A stretch of DNA of 25,405 nt from a virus: positions 1 to 25,405 of the IMG/VR virus record IMGVR_UViG_3300048592_001384; one strand, given 5' to 3'. Below the pieces are notes generated by a model. That model saw only the letters and a program-made list of their open reading frames with translations, searched no databases and had not been told where the DNA came from. How positions within the stretch are numbered: position 1 is the first letter of the stretch; every line of letters starts with the position of its first letter. Below, piece after piece: positions 6,404-12,595 of the stretch. A program made the position numbers and the translations under genes.

Positions 6404-7030
6404 TTACATATCAATCAATGATCGTCGAACCCGGCCAATGACCGCAGGCTCTCCGTCGGGGAAAATCGGCTCATGCGCGGGGTTTGTGGAGACAGGCTCG
6501 AACCGTGGCGGATTGGCTCGAAACCTCTTGTAGGTCGCATCGCCGTCGTCGTTTGTGATGATGTAGCAGGCGTTCGTCACCAGCCGCCGGTCGCTGAGGT
6601 TTACAAAGATCAGCGAGCCCGGAGGCGAAATGCGGTCCATGCTATCGCCTTCAACGCGAAGCGCGATCCAGCGCCCCTTTGGATCTAGATCGGATGCCTC
6701 AATCTCGCCGATGATGTCCTGCTGGCCGTCGTCGCGCGCCATTGCACCGGCGCTTACCCACGTCAGTACTGGCACGCGCCGCGACTGAGCGGGGCCGGGG
6801 CCATCACCTTCACCTGTGAGCAACCACCCTTCGCTTACCCGGAACGCGTCGGCATATTTCTTGGACTGCCGGCCGATCCCGCGGATGCCTTGCTCGTGCT
6901 GTATGTAGGTTTCATACACCCATCCAAAAAATCGGGACGCGTCTTTTGCGGTCGCAAAACCCCGGTGAAGACGAGCCACTTCCAGGCGCTTGGCGGGTTC
7001 CGGACGATCATCTGTTCTCATCGTCTGCAT
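6404..7030 (-). CDS. CI-like phage repressor with S24 peptidase domain
   Basis: The lysogeny repressor. Numbering from the ATG at 7030 (208 aa): residues about 13-70 form an HTH DNA-binding domain (LEVARLHRGFATAKDASRFF, then a Y-rich recognition region), and about 86-205 the LexA/CI-type S24 domain. The self-cleavage bond is probably A94-G95 in SAGAM. The catalytic serine is S130 in GDSMD and the lysine K168 in ATYKRF. RecA-stimulated self-cleavage after DNA damage is therefore expected to trigger induction. The frame is open to 7162, but that extension runs through the operators and into the Cro-like gene. ATGs at 7030 and 7021 are the realistic starts. Neither has a clear ribosome binding site, and a TAATAT -10-like hexamer ends 5 nt before 7030, so a leaderless transcript is possible. 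Confidence 0.92.
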   Translation of the reverse strand: MQTMRTDDRPEPAKRLEVARLHRGFATAKDASRFFGWVYETYIQHEQGIRGIGRQSKKYADAFRVSEGWLLTGEGDGPGPAQSRRVPVLTWVSAGAMARDDGQQDIIGEIEASDLDPKGRWIALRVEGDSMDRISPPGSLIFVNLSDRRLVTNACYIITNDDGDATYKRFRANPPRFEPVSTNPAHEPIFPDGEPAVIGRVRRSLIDM

Positions 7031-7038
7031 TCTGCATA
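7024..7038. promoter_or_regulatory. Operator-like site over the repressor start
   Basis: On the minus strand TATGCAGAATGCAGA matches the left site 2 sequence TATGCATTATGCATT at 11 of 15 positions. It covers the repressor ATG at 7030 and abuts the TAATAT hexamer, so binding here would autoregulate the repressor. A further TATGCA half-site lies at 7046-7051, forming TGCATA-N7-TATGCA with 7033-7038. Confidence 0.4.
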
Positions 7039-7058
7039 TTAACGGTATGCATTTCGAC

Positions 7059-7087
7059 TTGACGACATGATGTGCGTTATGCATATT
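7059..7087 (+). promoter_or_regulatory. Predicted rightward early promoter (pR-like)
   Basis: TTGACG (7059-7064), 17-nt spacer, CATATT (7082-7087). Transcription would start at about 7093-7096, almost on the Cro-like ATG at 7095. The operator-like palindrome begins 6 nt after TTGACG exactly as at the leftward promoter. Confidence 0.65.
7071..7085. promoter_or_regulatory. Operator-like palindrome, right site
   Basis: TGTGCGTTATGCATA is the same sequence as the minus-strand form of left site 1 except for one base. It lies between the predicted -35 and -10 of the rightward promoter and upstream of the divergent repressor gene. Confidence 0.65.
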
Positions 7088-7094
7088 GCCTAGC

Positions 7095-7307
7095 ATGAAC
7101 GATCCGATCAGCATCAAACAGCTTCGAGAGGCCCGCGGTTGGACGCAGGGCGACATGGCCAATTACTTCGGTGTCGACAAGGCCACCGTCTGGCGGTGGG
7201 AGAACAGAGGCGTCCCCACTCGGGGGCCTGCACGGCAGGCAATCGATCGCGCCATCGAATCATTGCAGGGCGCGGACACCGCCGCGAACTGCACACGGGA
7301 GCTTTAA
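7095..7307 (+). CDS. Cro-like HTH regulator
   Basis: A 70-aa XRE/Cro-type DNA-binding protein, divergent from the repressor. Residues about 6-40 are a classic helix-turn-helix: IKQLREARGWTQGDMANYFG followed by VDKATVWRWE as recognition helix. The tail is short. In lambda-like phages Cro binds the repressor operators and favours lytic growth. The ATG at 7095 is preferred; a TTG at 7086 would overlap the -10. With transcription predicted to start at the ATG, the mRNA would be leaderless, and there is no Shine-Dalgarno sequence in the preceding bases, which fits. Confidence 0.85.
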   Translation: MNDPISIKQLREARGWTQGDMANYFGVDKATVWRWENRGVPTRGPARQAIDRAIESLQGADTAANCTREL

Positions 7308-7345
7308 CATGGCTGATCTGTATTCCCTCGAAAGCGAGGCGGCGT

Positions 7346-7381
7346 GGGCCATGGCTTGTTCTGGCATGGCTCATTTTTTTT
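7346..7381 (+). terminator. Intrinsic terminator behind the cro-like gene
   Basis: GGGCCATG (7346-7353) pairs with CATGGCTC (7365-7372) over 8 bp with one G-U, loop of 11 nt, followed by A and eight T (7374-7381). It lies 39 nt after the cro-like stop codon and would limit rightward transcription. Confidence 0.7.
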
Positions 7382-7547
7382 GCCCGAAACCACAACCTGG
7401 CACGACTCGCAAGACAGCATCGGTTGGCGGGCAGATGCAGCAGGCATGCACAGTTCTCCGCAAGGAGATGGCGTGGCCCCGAGCCTTTTCGGGGAAGTGT
7501 TGCAGCGATGCAGCGCGGCCCTTCCTGGGCGTTTTCTCCCTAAACTC

Positions 7548-7575
7548 GGGCGGGGTTTCGGCTCCGCCCATTTTT
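7548..7575 (+). terminator. Second intrinsic terminator in the leader
   Basis: GGGCGG (7548-7553) pairs with CCGCCC (7564-7569), loop of 10 nt, followed by ATTTTT. It is the second of two terminators in series before the CII-like gene. Confidence 0.6.
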
Positions 7576-7666
7576 CCCCGTCGTCCAATCCATTCGACAC
7601 TCCTGACGCAACATACCGTGCGCTGAGGATATCGCCTCGTCGCCGGGTCTCAAGGGAATTACGCCT

Positions 7667-8158
7667 TTGCAATATCCCGCTAGCCATCCGAGATTGCCGC
7701 TCGAATTGAAGGCCTACTTCCGCGATCTGGTCACCGCTTGCGGCGGGCCGAAGCGCGCGGCCGAGCTGCTCGGCGCGCAGCAGTCGCACATTAGCGAGGC
7801 CATGGGTGCGCACAATCCCGACCGCTGGCCGCGCCTCGATCACGTCGCAACGCTCGAAGCCGACTGCGGCCAACCGATAGTGACCGCGGCGCTTGCAGAC
7901 CGTATCGGATACGGGCTCCAGGCAGTGACTGCGCAAGGCCAGCATGCATCGCCGCTGCTGCACTTGGCGCGCATCGTGTCAGAAGTGCGCGACGTTGAAT
8001 GCAGTGTCCTCACAGCGATGACTGACGGCCAGCTCTCCGCGGCCGAGCGCCGCGAGGTGCGGCGGCACGCGCAAGAGGCGATCGCCGCTCTCAACGCCCT
8101 GTGCGCCGATCTCCTCGATCCCGCTGCCGTCGGCAGCGTCGCCCGCGTCGTGAAGTAG
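7667..8158 (+). CDS. CII/CP76-type phage regulatory protein
   Basis: A 163-aa protein resembling the phage regulatory CII family (CP76). The N-terminal half has an HTH-like region, LVTACGGPKRAAELLGAQQS then HISEAMGAHNP, followed by a segment ending in TLEADCGQPIVTAALA, typical of that family. The C-terminal half is helical and charged (SAAERREVRRHAQEAIAAL). The start is a TTG at 7667 with AAGGGA about 9 nt upstream; the next ATG (M46) would delete the HTH. It is the first gene after the leader terminators, as CII is in lambda, and may activate the lysogenic pathway or early transcription. The exact family assignment is from pattern memory. Confidence 0.75.
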   Translation: MQYPASHPRLPLELKAYFRDLVTACGGPKRAAELLGAQQSHISEAMGAHNPDRWPRLDHVATLEADCGQPIVTAALADRIGYGLQAVTAQGQHASPLLHLARIVSEVRDVECSVLTAMTDGQLSAAERREVRRHAQEAIAALNALCADLLDPAAVGSVARVVK

Positions 8159-8168
8159 GGGATTGGTC

Positions 8169-8963
8169 ATGGCAGACTTCAACTGGACAGAGGAGCGGGT
8201 CGAAACCCTGATCGCCCTGGTGAAGGACGGGCTATCGGCAACCGAGATCGCAAACATGCTCGGCTGTGGTTCACGCAACTCCGTATGCGGTAAGATAATG
8301 CGGCTGCGCGATGCTGGCCGAATCGATGGCCCGCGCACATTCCAGAGATCTCAAACCTGCACACGGGCGCCGCGCGGTCACCGAATCCCCGGGCTTGCCC
8401 ATGTGCCGCTGATCAAGGCGCGCCTGGGTGAGGGCCGCAACGATCGTGAGATCGCCGACGAAATCGGACTCAAGCCGGATGACATTCGCTACGTCCGCCG
8501 CATCAAGGGCTTGCAGGCAAACATCAAGACGCTTCCTCCGCCCGCATACGCTAACGAAGTTGCGAAGCTTGTGACGGCCGGAAAGACCGACCGACAAATC
8601 AGTGAAGTTCTTGGGATTACCCCCTGGCAGGCGCGCGGCGAGCGGCGGCGGCAGGGGCTGGCAGCTCCTGTGACTAACAAGCAACGGGCGGTGACGACGA
8701 TTGTCAAGGGGGATCCCGGCGCGAAGGTCGCCATCGTCTTCGCCGAAGGGTTCATGGGGCAGCGCTCGCGCGTCGGCCTCATCGACCTTGGGCCCGGCCT
8801 CTGCCACTTTCCGATCGACCAGCAGAATGGCCCTGTTCGCTACTGTGGCGACCTGACGGCCGAAGGGCAGACCTACTGCGCGCATCATGCGGCGCGCTGC
8901 TACATGCCCACCCAGCGGATGAAGCCGCTGAACCCCAGCCACGTCTGTTCGGCGAGGCGCTGA
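8169..8963 (+). CDS. GcrA-like regulator with three HTH repeats
   Basis: A 264-aa protein of the GcrA family. GcrA is an alphaproteobacterial cell-cycle regulator that binds RNA polymerase sigma70 and acts at methylated GANTC promoters. Residues 4-48 form the GcrA N-terminal HTH (FNWTEERVETLIALVKDGLS, SRNSVCGKIMRL). The C-terminal part (about 195-247) has the family pattern LCHFPI, RYCG, TYCAHHAARCY with C212, C226, C237 and H240. Between them are two further HTH-like repeats, about 80-115 and 129-164, each with a G-x-DR(E/Q)I-x-LG-like core. Ordinary GcrA is about 170 aa, so this is enlarged by these repeats. The ATG at 8169 is chosen over the TTG at 8163 because AGGGGA lies upstream at good distance. 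The stop overlaps the next start (TGATG). Confidence 0.85.
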   Translation: MADFNWTEERVETLIALVKDGLSATEIANMLGCGSRNSVCGKIMRLRDAGRIDGPRTFQRSQTCTRAPRGHRIPGLAHVPLIKARLGEGRNDREIADEIGLKPDDIRYVRRIKGLQANIKTLPPPAYANEVAKLVTAGKTDRQISEVLGITPWQARGERRRQGLAAPVTNKQRAVTTIVKGDPGAKVAIVFAEGFMGQRSRVGLIDLGPGLCHFPIDQQNGPVRYCGDLTAEGQTYCAHHAARCYMPTQRMKPLNPSHVCSARR

Positions 8964-9160
8964 TGCCGACCATTCACGAGAAGCTCAAGCTTGCGTACGT
9001 CAGCCTGCACCCGGACGACGGGCTGATGCTGACCGTGACGACCGCGCGCGGCGACCAGAAATTCGACATGCAGCTCACCCCGAAGATGACTGCCATGTTG
9101 CTTAATCAGCTCACGCAGGGTGCGCGGGACGCTCTCAGCAACATGGAGAAGTGGCCATGA
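8963..9160 (+). CDS. 65-aa hypothetical protein
   Basis: A 65-aa ORF starting MPTIHEKLKLAYVSLHPD. It contains two beta-strand-like stretches (LMLTVTTARGDQKFDMQL) and a C-terminal helix (KMTAMLLNQLTQGARDAL). GGCGAGG lies 5 nt before the ATG. It overlaps GcrA-like upstream (TGATG) and the ParB-like gene downstream (ATGA). Function unknown. Confidence 0.7.
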   Translation: MPTIHEKLKLAYVSLHPDDGLMLTVTTARGDQKFDMQLTPKMTAMLLNQLTQGARDALSNMEKWP

Positions 9161-9990
9161 GCTCGCTTCGCCCGCTCGTTAAGCCGGAGGTGAACCTGGC
9201 CCAGCCCAGGCCCGCGGGCCGGCCGCCGACGCTGGACTTCCTGCCGCTCGCAAAGCTGCGGATCGACGACAGCTACCAGCGCACGATCGAGCGCAAGGGC
9301 TTGGCCACCATCGTCCGGATCTGCAACGAGTTTGACTGGAACCGCTTCGCGCCGCTGATCGTGGCGCGGATTGCCGGAAAGGACGAGCACTACGCCGTCA
9401 TCGACGGCCAGCATCGCGCTACCGCGGCGCTGTTGCGCGGTTTTGACCTGGTGCCGTGCGCGATCGTCGATGCGTCCGAACTGGAGCAACCGGCCATTTT
9501 TGCGGCGGTGAATGGCAACGTCACACCGGTGACGATCTTTCAGCTGTTCAAGGCTGCTCGTGCAGCTAAGGCTCCTTGGGCTGTGGCCATCGATCAGGTC
9601 TGCGCCGATGCCGGCATCATTCCGTTGCTGTACCCAAAAGCGAGACGTGAAATCAAGCCGTTTGAGACCATGGCGATCGGCACCTTGCGGCAGCAGATCA
9701 TTCGGTTCGGTGAGAGTGACGTTGCAGCCGCACTGAAGCGCGCGAGGCAGCAACCGAGAGCCGCCGAGCCGGGCTTCTGGAACTCTGCCTTAATCAACTA
9801 CGCCGTAGCGGAGTGGCGCGTCGGCCAAGGTAAACGCGCCGAGCCGTCAGCAGCGGGGTCGGACTCTTCGCACACCATGGCCTCCCGTATCCGCGACCTG
9901 AAGGCGAAGGGATATTCCCGGTTTGCGATCCAGGCGGCGCTGCGCGTCAAGCTTGCTGACATCGAGGCAGCACTGGATTGCAGGGCATGA
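9157..9990 (+). CDS. ParB/Srx-fold protein (second ParB-like)
   Basis: A 277-aa ParB-like protein. Residues about 27-105 form the ParB/sulfiredoxin fold, with the signature DGQHRATA at 83-90 and a preceding strand HYAVI. Residues about 230-277 look like a small helical DNA-binding end (ASRIRDLKAKGYSRFAIQAA). Related phage proteins are annotated as ParB-like nucleases or transcriptional regulators. The ATG at 9157 is preferred to the GTG at 9151: it overlaps the previous stop by ATGA and has GGAG 8 nt upstream. There is no ParA partner nearby, so partition is not implied. It is unrelated in length and domain order to the 628-aa ParB-type protein of the leftward operon. Confidence 0.85.
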   Translation: MSSLRPLVKPEVNLAQPRPAGRPPTLDFLPLAKLRIDDSYQRTIERKGLATIVRICNEFDWNRFAPLIVARIAGKDEHYAVIDGQHRATAALLRGFDLVPCAIVDASELEQPAIFAAVNGNVTPVTIFQLFKAARAAKAPWAVAIDQVCADAGIIPLLYPKARREIKPFETMAIGTLRQQIIRFGESDVAAALKRARQQPRAAEPGFWNSALINYAVAEWRVGQGKRAEPSAAGSDSSHTMASRIRDLKAKGYSRFAIQAALRVKLADIEAALDCRA

Positions 9991-10286
9991 CGCGCAGAAC
10001 GACGAGCCTCGAGGTCGTGGCCCTGCGCGACGCCTTTGGCGTGACCATTGCCGAGGCCAGCAGCCTTGCGGTCATGGCCCGCGGCGGCGTTGTGCCGGTT
10101 GCGACCATCAGAGACGTCTATTGCGACAGGCCTGACACCGACCCGATCGAAGCGCGGCAGATGGTCAAGCGCGTGCGCAAGAAGGTGCCGGCTCTTAAGA
10201 TCATCACGCATTATGGCGTAGGCTACGAACTGGCTCCAGAGAGCATCAGCCAGGTGCGGCAGGTGATGAAAGGATGCCACTCGTGA
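9987..10286 (+). CDS. 99-aa protein resembling a winged-helix domain
   Basis: A 99-aa ORF starting MTRRTTSLEVVALRDAFG. Residues about 35-82 follow the pattern of the OmpR-type winged helix: IRDVYCDRPDTDPIEARQMV, KRVRKKV, and the wing strand IITHYGVGYEL. No receiver domain is present. This suggests a small DNA-binding regulator in the cytoplasm. The ATG overlaps the ParB-like stop (ATGA), and the end overlaps the methyltransferase gene. The assignment is by pattern only. Confidence 0.75.
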   Translation: MTRRTTSLEVVALRDAFGVTIAEASSLAVMARGGVVPVATIRDVYCDRPDTDPIEARQMVKRVRKKVPALKIITHYGVGYELAPESISQVRQVMKGCHS

Positions 10287-10909
10287 CTCGGGCGAATAAC
10301 GGCTTCATGTCGAGCCGCGCCGAGCCGCGCGACAGCCTGGACGACTTCCCGACACCGCCATGGGCTGGGCGTGCGCTCATGCATCACGTTCTCTGCGTGA
10401 AGAGCTACCGGCGCACGTCGCTGTGGGAGCCGGCAGTCAACCGCGGCTTCCTGCTGCGCGGCCTGGTCGACTATTTCGGTGACGTGCGGGCCAGCGATGT
10501 TTTCGACTATGGCATTGGAGCGGAGGCTATCGACTATCTCGACGCGCCGCGAGATCCGGTTGACTTCGTCATCACGAATCCGCCGTTCAACCTCGCCCGC
10601 GCTTTCATTGCGAAGGCGCTGTCCGAGGCATCGATCGGCTGCGCCTTCCTCGTGCGCACGTCATTTCTCGAAGGTGTCAACCGCTATCACAGCCTGTGGT
10701 GCCGCACACCTCCGACGTTCGTGGCCCAGTTTTCCGAGCGCGTACCGATGGTCAAGGGGCGGTGCGATCCCGAAGCGTCGACGGCTGCGAGCTACTGCTG
10801 GATTGGCTGGATCAAGGGCTACGGCCCGCGCCCGATGATGTGGATTCCACCATGTCGGCGCGAGCTCGAGCGTGTCGGTGATTACGATTTGCCGGAGGGC
10901 GTGCAATGA
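10283..10909 (+). CDS. DNA N6-adenine methyltransferase-like protein
   Basis: A protein of about 208 aa with the catalytic motif NPPF (residues 99-102 of DFVITNPPF), which marks amino-methyltransferases, usually N6-adenine. An AdoMet-binding motif I is recognisable but unusual: EPAVNRG (49-55). The N-terminus has DDFPTPPWAGRALM, common in phage methylases of this type. No restriction partner is present, so it is an orphan enzyme that may protect phage DNA or alter regulatory sites. Start choice: the GTG at 10283 overlaps the previous stop (GTGA) and has AAAGGA 8 nt upstream; the ATG at 10274 has that AAAGGA too close. Confidence 0.82.
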   Translation: MTRANNGFMSSRAEPRDSLDDFPTPPWAGRALMHHVLCVKSYRRTSLWEPAVNRGFLLRGLVDYFGDVRASDVFDYGIGAEAIDYLDAPRDPVDFVITNPPFNLARAFIAKALSEASIGCAFLVRTSFLEGVNRYHSLWCRTPPTFVAQFSERVPMVKGRCDPEASTAASYCWIGWIKGYGPRPMMWIPPCRRELERVGDYDLPEGVQ

Positions 10910-11121
10910 CGATCGACAAGCGCTGCATCTCGCCGGGCTGCTCGGGTTATCCGCTCTTCGGGTTCGGCATGCCGTCCAAGGGGCTCATGCGCTGGGCCTG
11001 CAAGAGCCATCGCGACATCATCTGGAACGCTGCGACGCCCGCGCCGGGAGAGGGCGGGCCGGTTGACGTCTCCCGCCCGGTCCCGCCTTCTCCACCAGCT
11101 GTGCAGGGGAGGCTGCTCTGA
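10906..11121 (+). CDS. 71-aa hypothetical protein with Cys/His pairs
   Basis: A 71-aa ORF starting MTIDKRCISPGCSGYPLF. C7 and C12 with C32 and H35 (ACKSH) could bind one zinc ion. The C-terminal third is Pro-rich and disordered (PVPPSPPAVQ). It overlaps the methyltransferase stop (ATGA) and the next gene's start (TGATG). No family is named. Confidence 0.7.
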   Translation: MTIDKRCISPGCSGYPLFGFGMPSKGLMRWACKSHRDIIWNAATPAPGEGGPVDVSRPVPPSPPAVQGRLL

Positions 11122-11396
11122 TGCCGCAGGCTGCCACCCGGCAATCGACCTATTCCGAGATCCTGGCGTGTCCGGTGTTCCGGGAGGGCTATGAGGAAAT
11201 CTGGCGCGCCGAAGCGACGGCGATCGATGTTCGCTGGAGTGACGAGGAACAGCTTTCCTATGAGCGCGGCCGCCAGTTCGGACTGTATGTCCTGACCTCG
11301 GAGAGCCAGCGGGTGCCCCTGCAGAAGGGCGCGATGCCCCACCCGCGCGCCGTGGTGCTGCTGATGATGGCCTTCCGCGGAGGCGACGTGCTGTGA
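11121..11396 (+). CDS. 91-aa hypothetical protein
   Basis: A 91-aa ORF starting MPQAATRQSTYSEILACP. The middle has a helical segment SDEEQLSYERGRQFGLYV, and the C-terminus RAVVLLMMAFRGGDVL. It overlaps the upstream stop (TGATG) and the downstream primase start (GTGA). It is probably a small replication-region accessory protein; function unknown. Confidence 0.7.
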   Translation: MPQAATRQSTYSEILACPVFREGYEEIWRAEATAIDVRWSDEEQLSYERGRQFGLYVLTSESQRVPLQKGAMPHPRAVVLLMMAFRGGDVL

Positions 11397-12595
11397 TCCG
11401 TGATCCCGCATTCGAAGAATGGATCGAGGAGGCGAGGGGGTTGCCGATCGTTCGCGCGCTCGACCTTGTCGCGCAGCACCATGCGATCTCACGCAAGACC
11501 CGCTTCGTCGGACCCTGCCCGGGTTGCGGCGGCACTGACAGGTTCTCGCTGAACATCAAGAAGAACATCTTCTGGTGTCGCAAGAGTGCAGAAGGTGGCG
11601 ATGCAATCGCGCTTGCGCGCCATGTCCATGGCTGCGAGTTCCTTGACGCAGTCGAGATGCTCACCGGCCGGCCTGCTCCCGGGCGCACCGTTTCGGAGGA
11701 AGAGCGTGAGGCGCGCGCGCGCCGCGTCGTCGAGCTCGAGGAAAAGCGCAAGGCCGAGGCCCAGCGGATCGCCACCGAGGAAAACGAGTTTCGCTCCCGC
11801 GAGATCGACCGTGCCCGCAAGATATGGAAGGCCGCCGGCCCGATGGAGGGCTCGGTCGCCGAGTCCTATCTCCGGCACCGCGGCGTCACGGCGCCGAAAG
11901 GTGCCAAGCTGCGCGCGGCCTCGGAGCTGCCCTACTGGCACAACATCGGCGGCGAGTGGAAGTCGATCCATGCCGGCCCCGCGATGGTCGCAGCCATTCA
12001 GGGGCGGGACGAGCGCTTCATCGGGTGCCATATCACCTGGATCGACGCAAGGCTCTCCACGCGCTCAGGCAAGGCGCAGATCGTGCATCCCACGACTGGC
12101 GAGATCCTCGATGCCAAGAAGGTGCGGGGCTCGCAGAAGGGCGGGCATATCCATCTGGGTGGCGTCGCCGTCGCGCCACGGCGTTTCGTGGTGGGCGAGG
12201 GGATCGAGACCGTGCTGTCGGTTCAGGTGGCGGAGAGCGCGGCAGGGCGGTCAGGGTTCACGCTTTATTGGTCGAGCGTCAACCTGCACAATCTCGGCGG
12301 CAAGAGTGCCGGCAGCGTCCCGCATCCGAGTCTGACGATCACAGACAGCAAGGGGCGGACCCGGGCGCAGCGCGTGCCGGGGCCCGACCCCGATCTCGAC
12401 GATACTGCCGTGATCGCACCGCCGGCCGAGGCCGACGACATCCTGCTGTTGGGCGATGGCGACAGTGACCTCTTCACCACGCGAAACGTGCTGTGCCGCT
12501 TTGCCGCCCGCTGGGATCGGCTGGGCCGGACGATACGCGCGGCTTGGGCGGATGAGGGCTCGGATTTCAACGACATGCTCAGGGGCGCCGCATGA
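11393..12595 (+). CDS. Phage primase, CHC2 zinc finger plus Toprim
   Basis: A 400-aa DNA primase that would make RNA primers for phage replication. The N-terminal zinc-binding region has C42, C45 and C62 (CPGCGGTDRFS, IFWCRKS). The usual fourth cysteine is a serine (S65), a variant also plausible in functional relatives. A charged helical linker (about 100-155) follows. The Toprim domain holds VVGEGIETV (about 265-275) and the acidic metal site D355, D357, D359 in LLLGDGDSD. Start is GTG at 11393, overlapping the previous stop (GTGA). It overlaps the helicase gene by ATGA. Primase and helicase are separate genes here, unlike the fused P4 alpha protein. Confidence 0.9.
   Translation: MIRDPAFEEWIEEARGLPIVRALDLVAQHHAISRKTRFVGPCPGCGGTDRFSLNIKKNIFWCRKSAEGGDAIALARHVHGCEFLDAVEMLTGRPAPGRTVSEEEREARARRVVELEEKRKAEAQRIATEENEFRSREIDRARKIWKAAGPMEGSVAESYLRHRGVTAPKGAKLRAASELPYWHNIGGEWKSIHAGPAMVAAIQGRDERFIGCHITWIDARLSTRSGKAQIVHPTTGEILDAKKVRGSQKGGHIHLGGVAVAPRRFVVGEGIETVLSVQVAESAAGRSGFTLYWSSVNLHNLGGKSAGSVPHPSLTITDSKGRTRAQRVPGPDPDLDDTAVIAPPAEADDILLLGDGDSDLFTTRNVLCRFAARWDRLGRTIRAAWADEGSDFNDMLRGAA

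Larger units (their letters stand above)
7308..7666 (+). promoter_or_regulatory. Leader between cro-like and CII-like genes
   Basis: These 359 bases hold no convincing gene. They contain two intrinsic terminators (listed separately) and a CCCCGA/TCGGGG hairpin at 7477-7494. An ORF of 105 codons (7309-7626) starts 2 nt after the cro stop with GGGAGC upstream, but it runs through both terminator hairpins and its product is low in normal protein-like sequence. It could be a translated leader. The position between cro and a CII-like gene is that of lambda tR1, suggesting that read-through controls early gene expression. Confidence 0.5.

Noticed and set aside
7309-7626. 105-codon ORF directly behind the cro-like gene
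   Set aside because: It has a fair ribosome binding site, but it runs through two intrinsic terminators and its product has no protein-like domain. Kept only as a possible translated leader within the regulatory region.
9880-9888. Another exact GCCTCCCGT, inside the second ParB-like gene
   Set aside because: A single copy of this GC-rich 9-mer is expected about once by chance in a window of this size and composition, and it has no neighbours.
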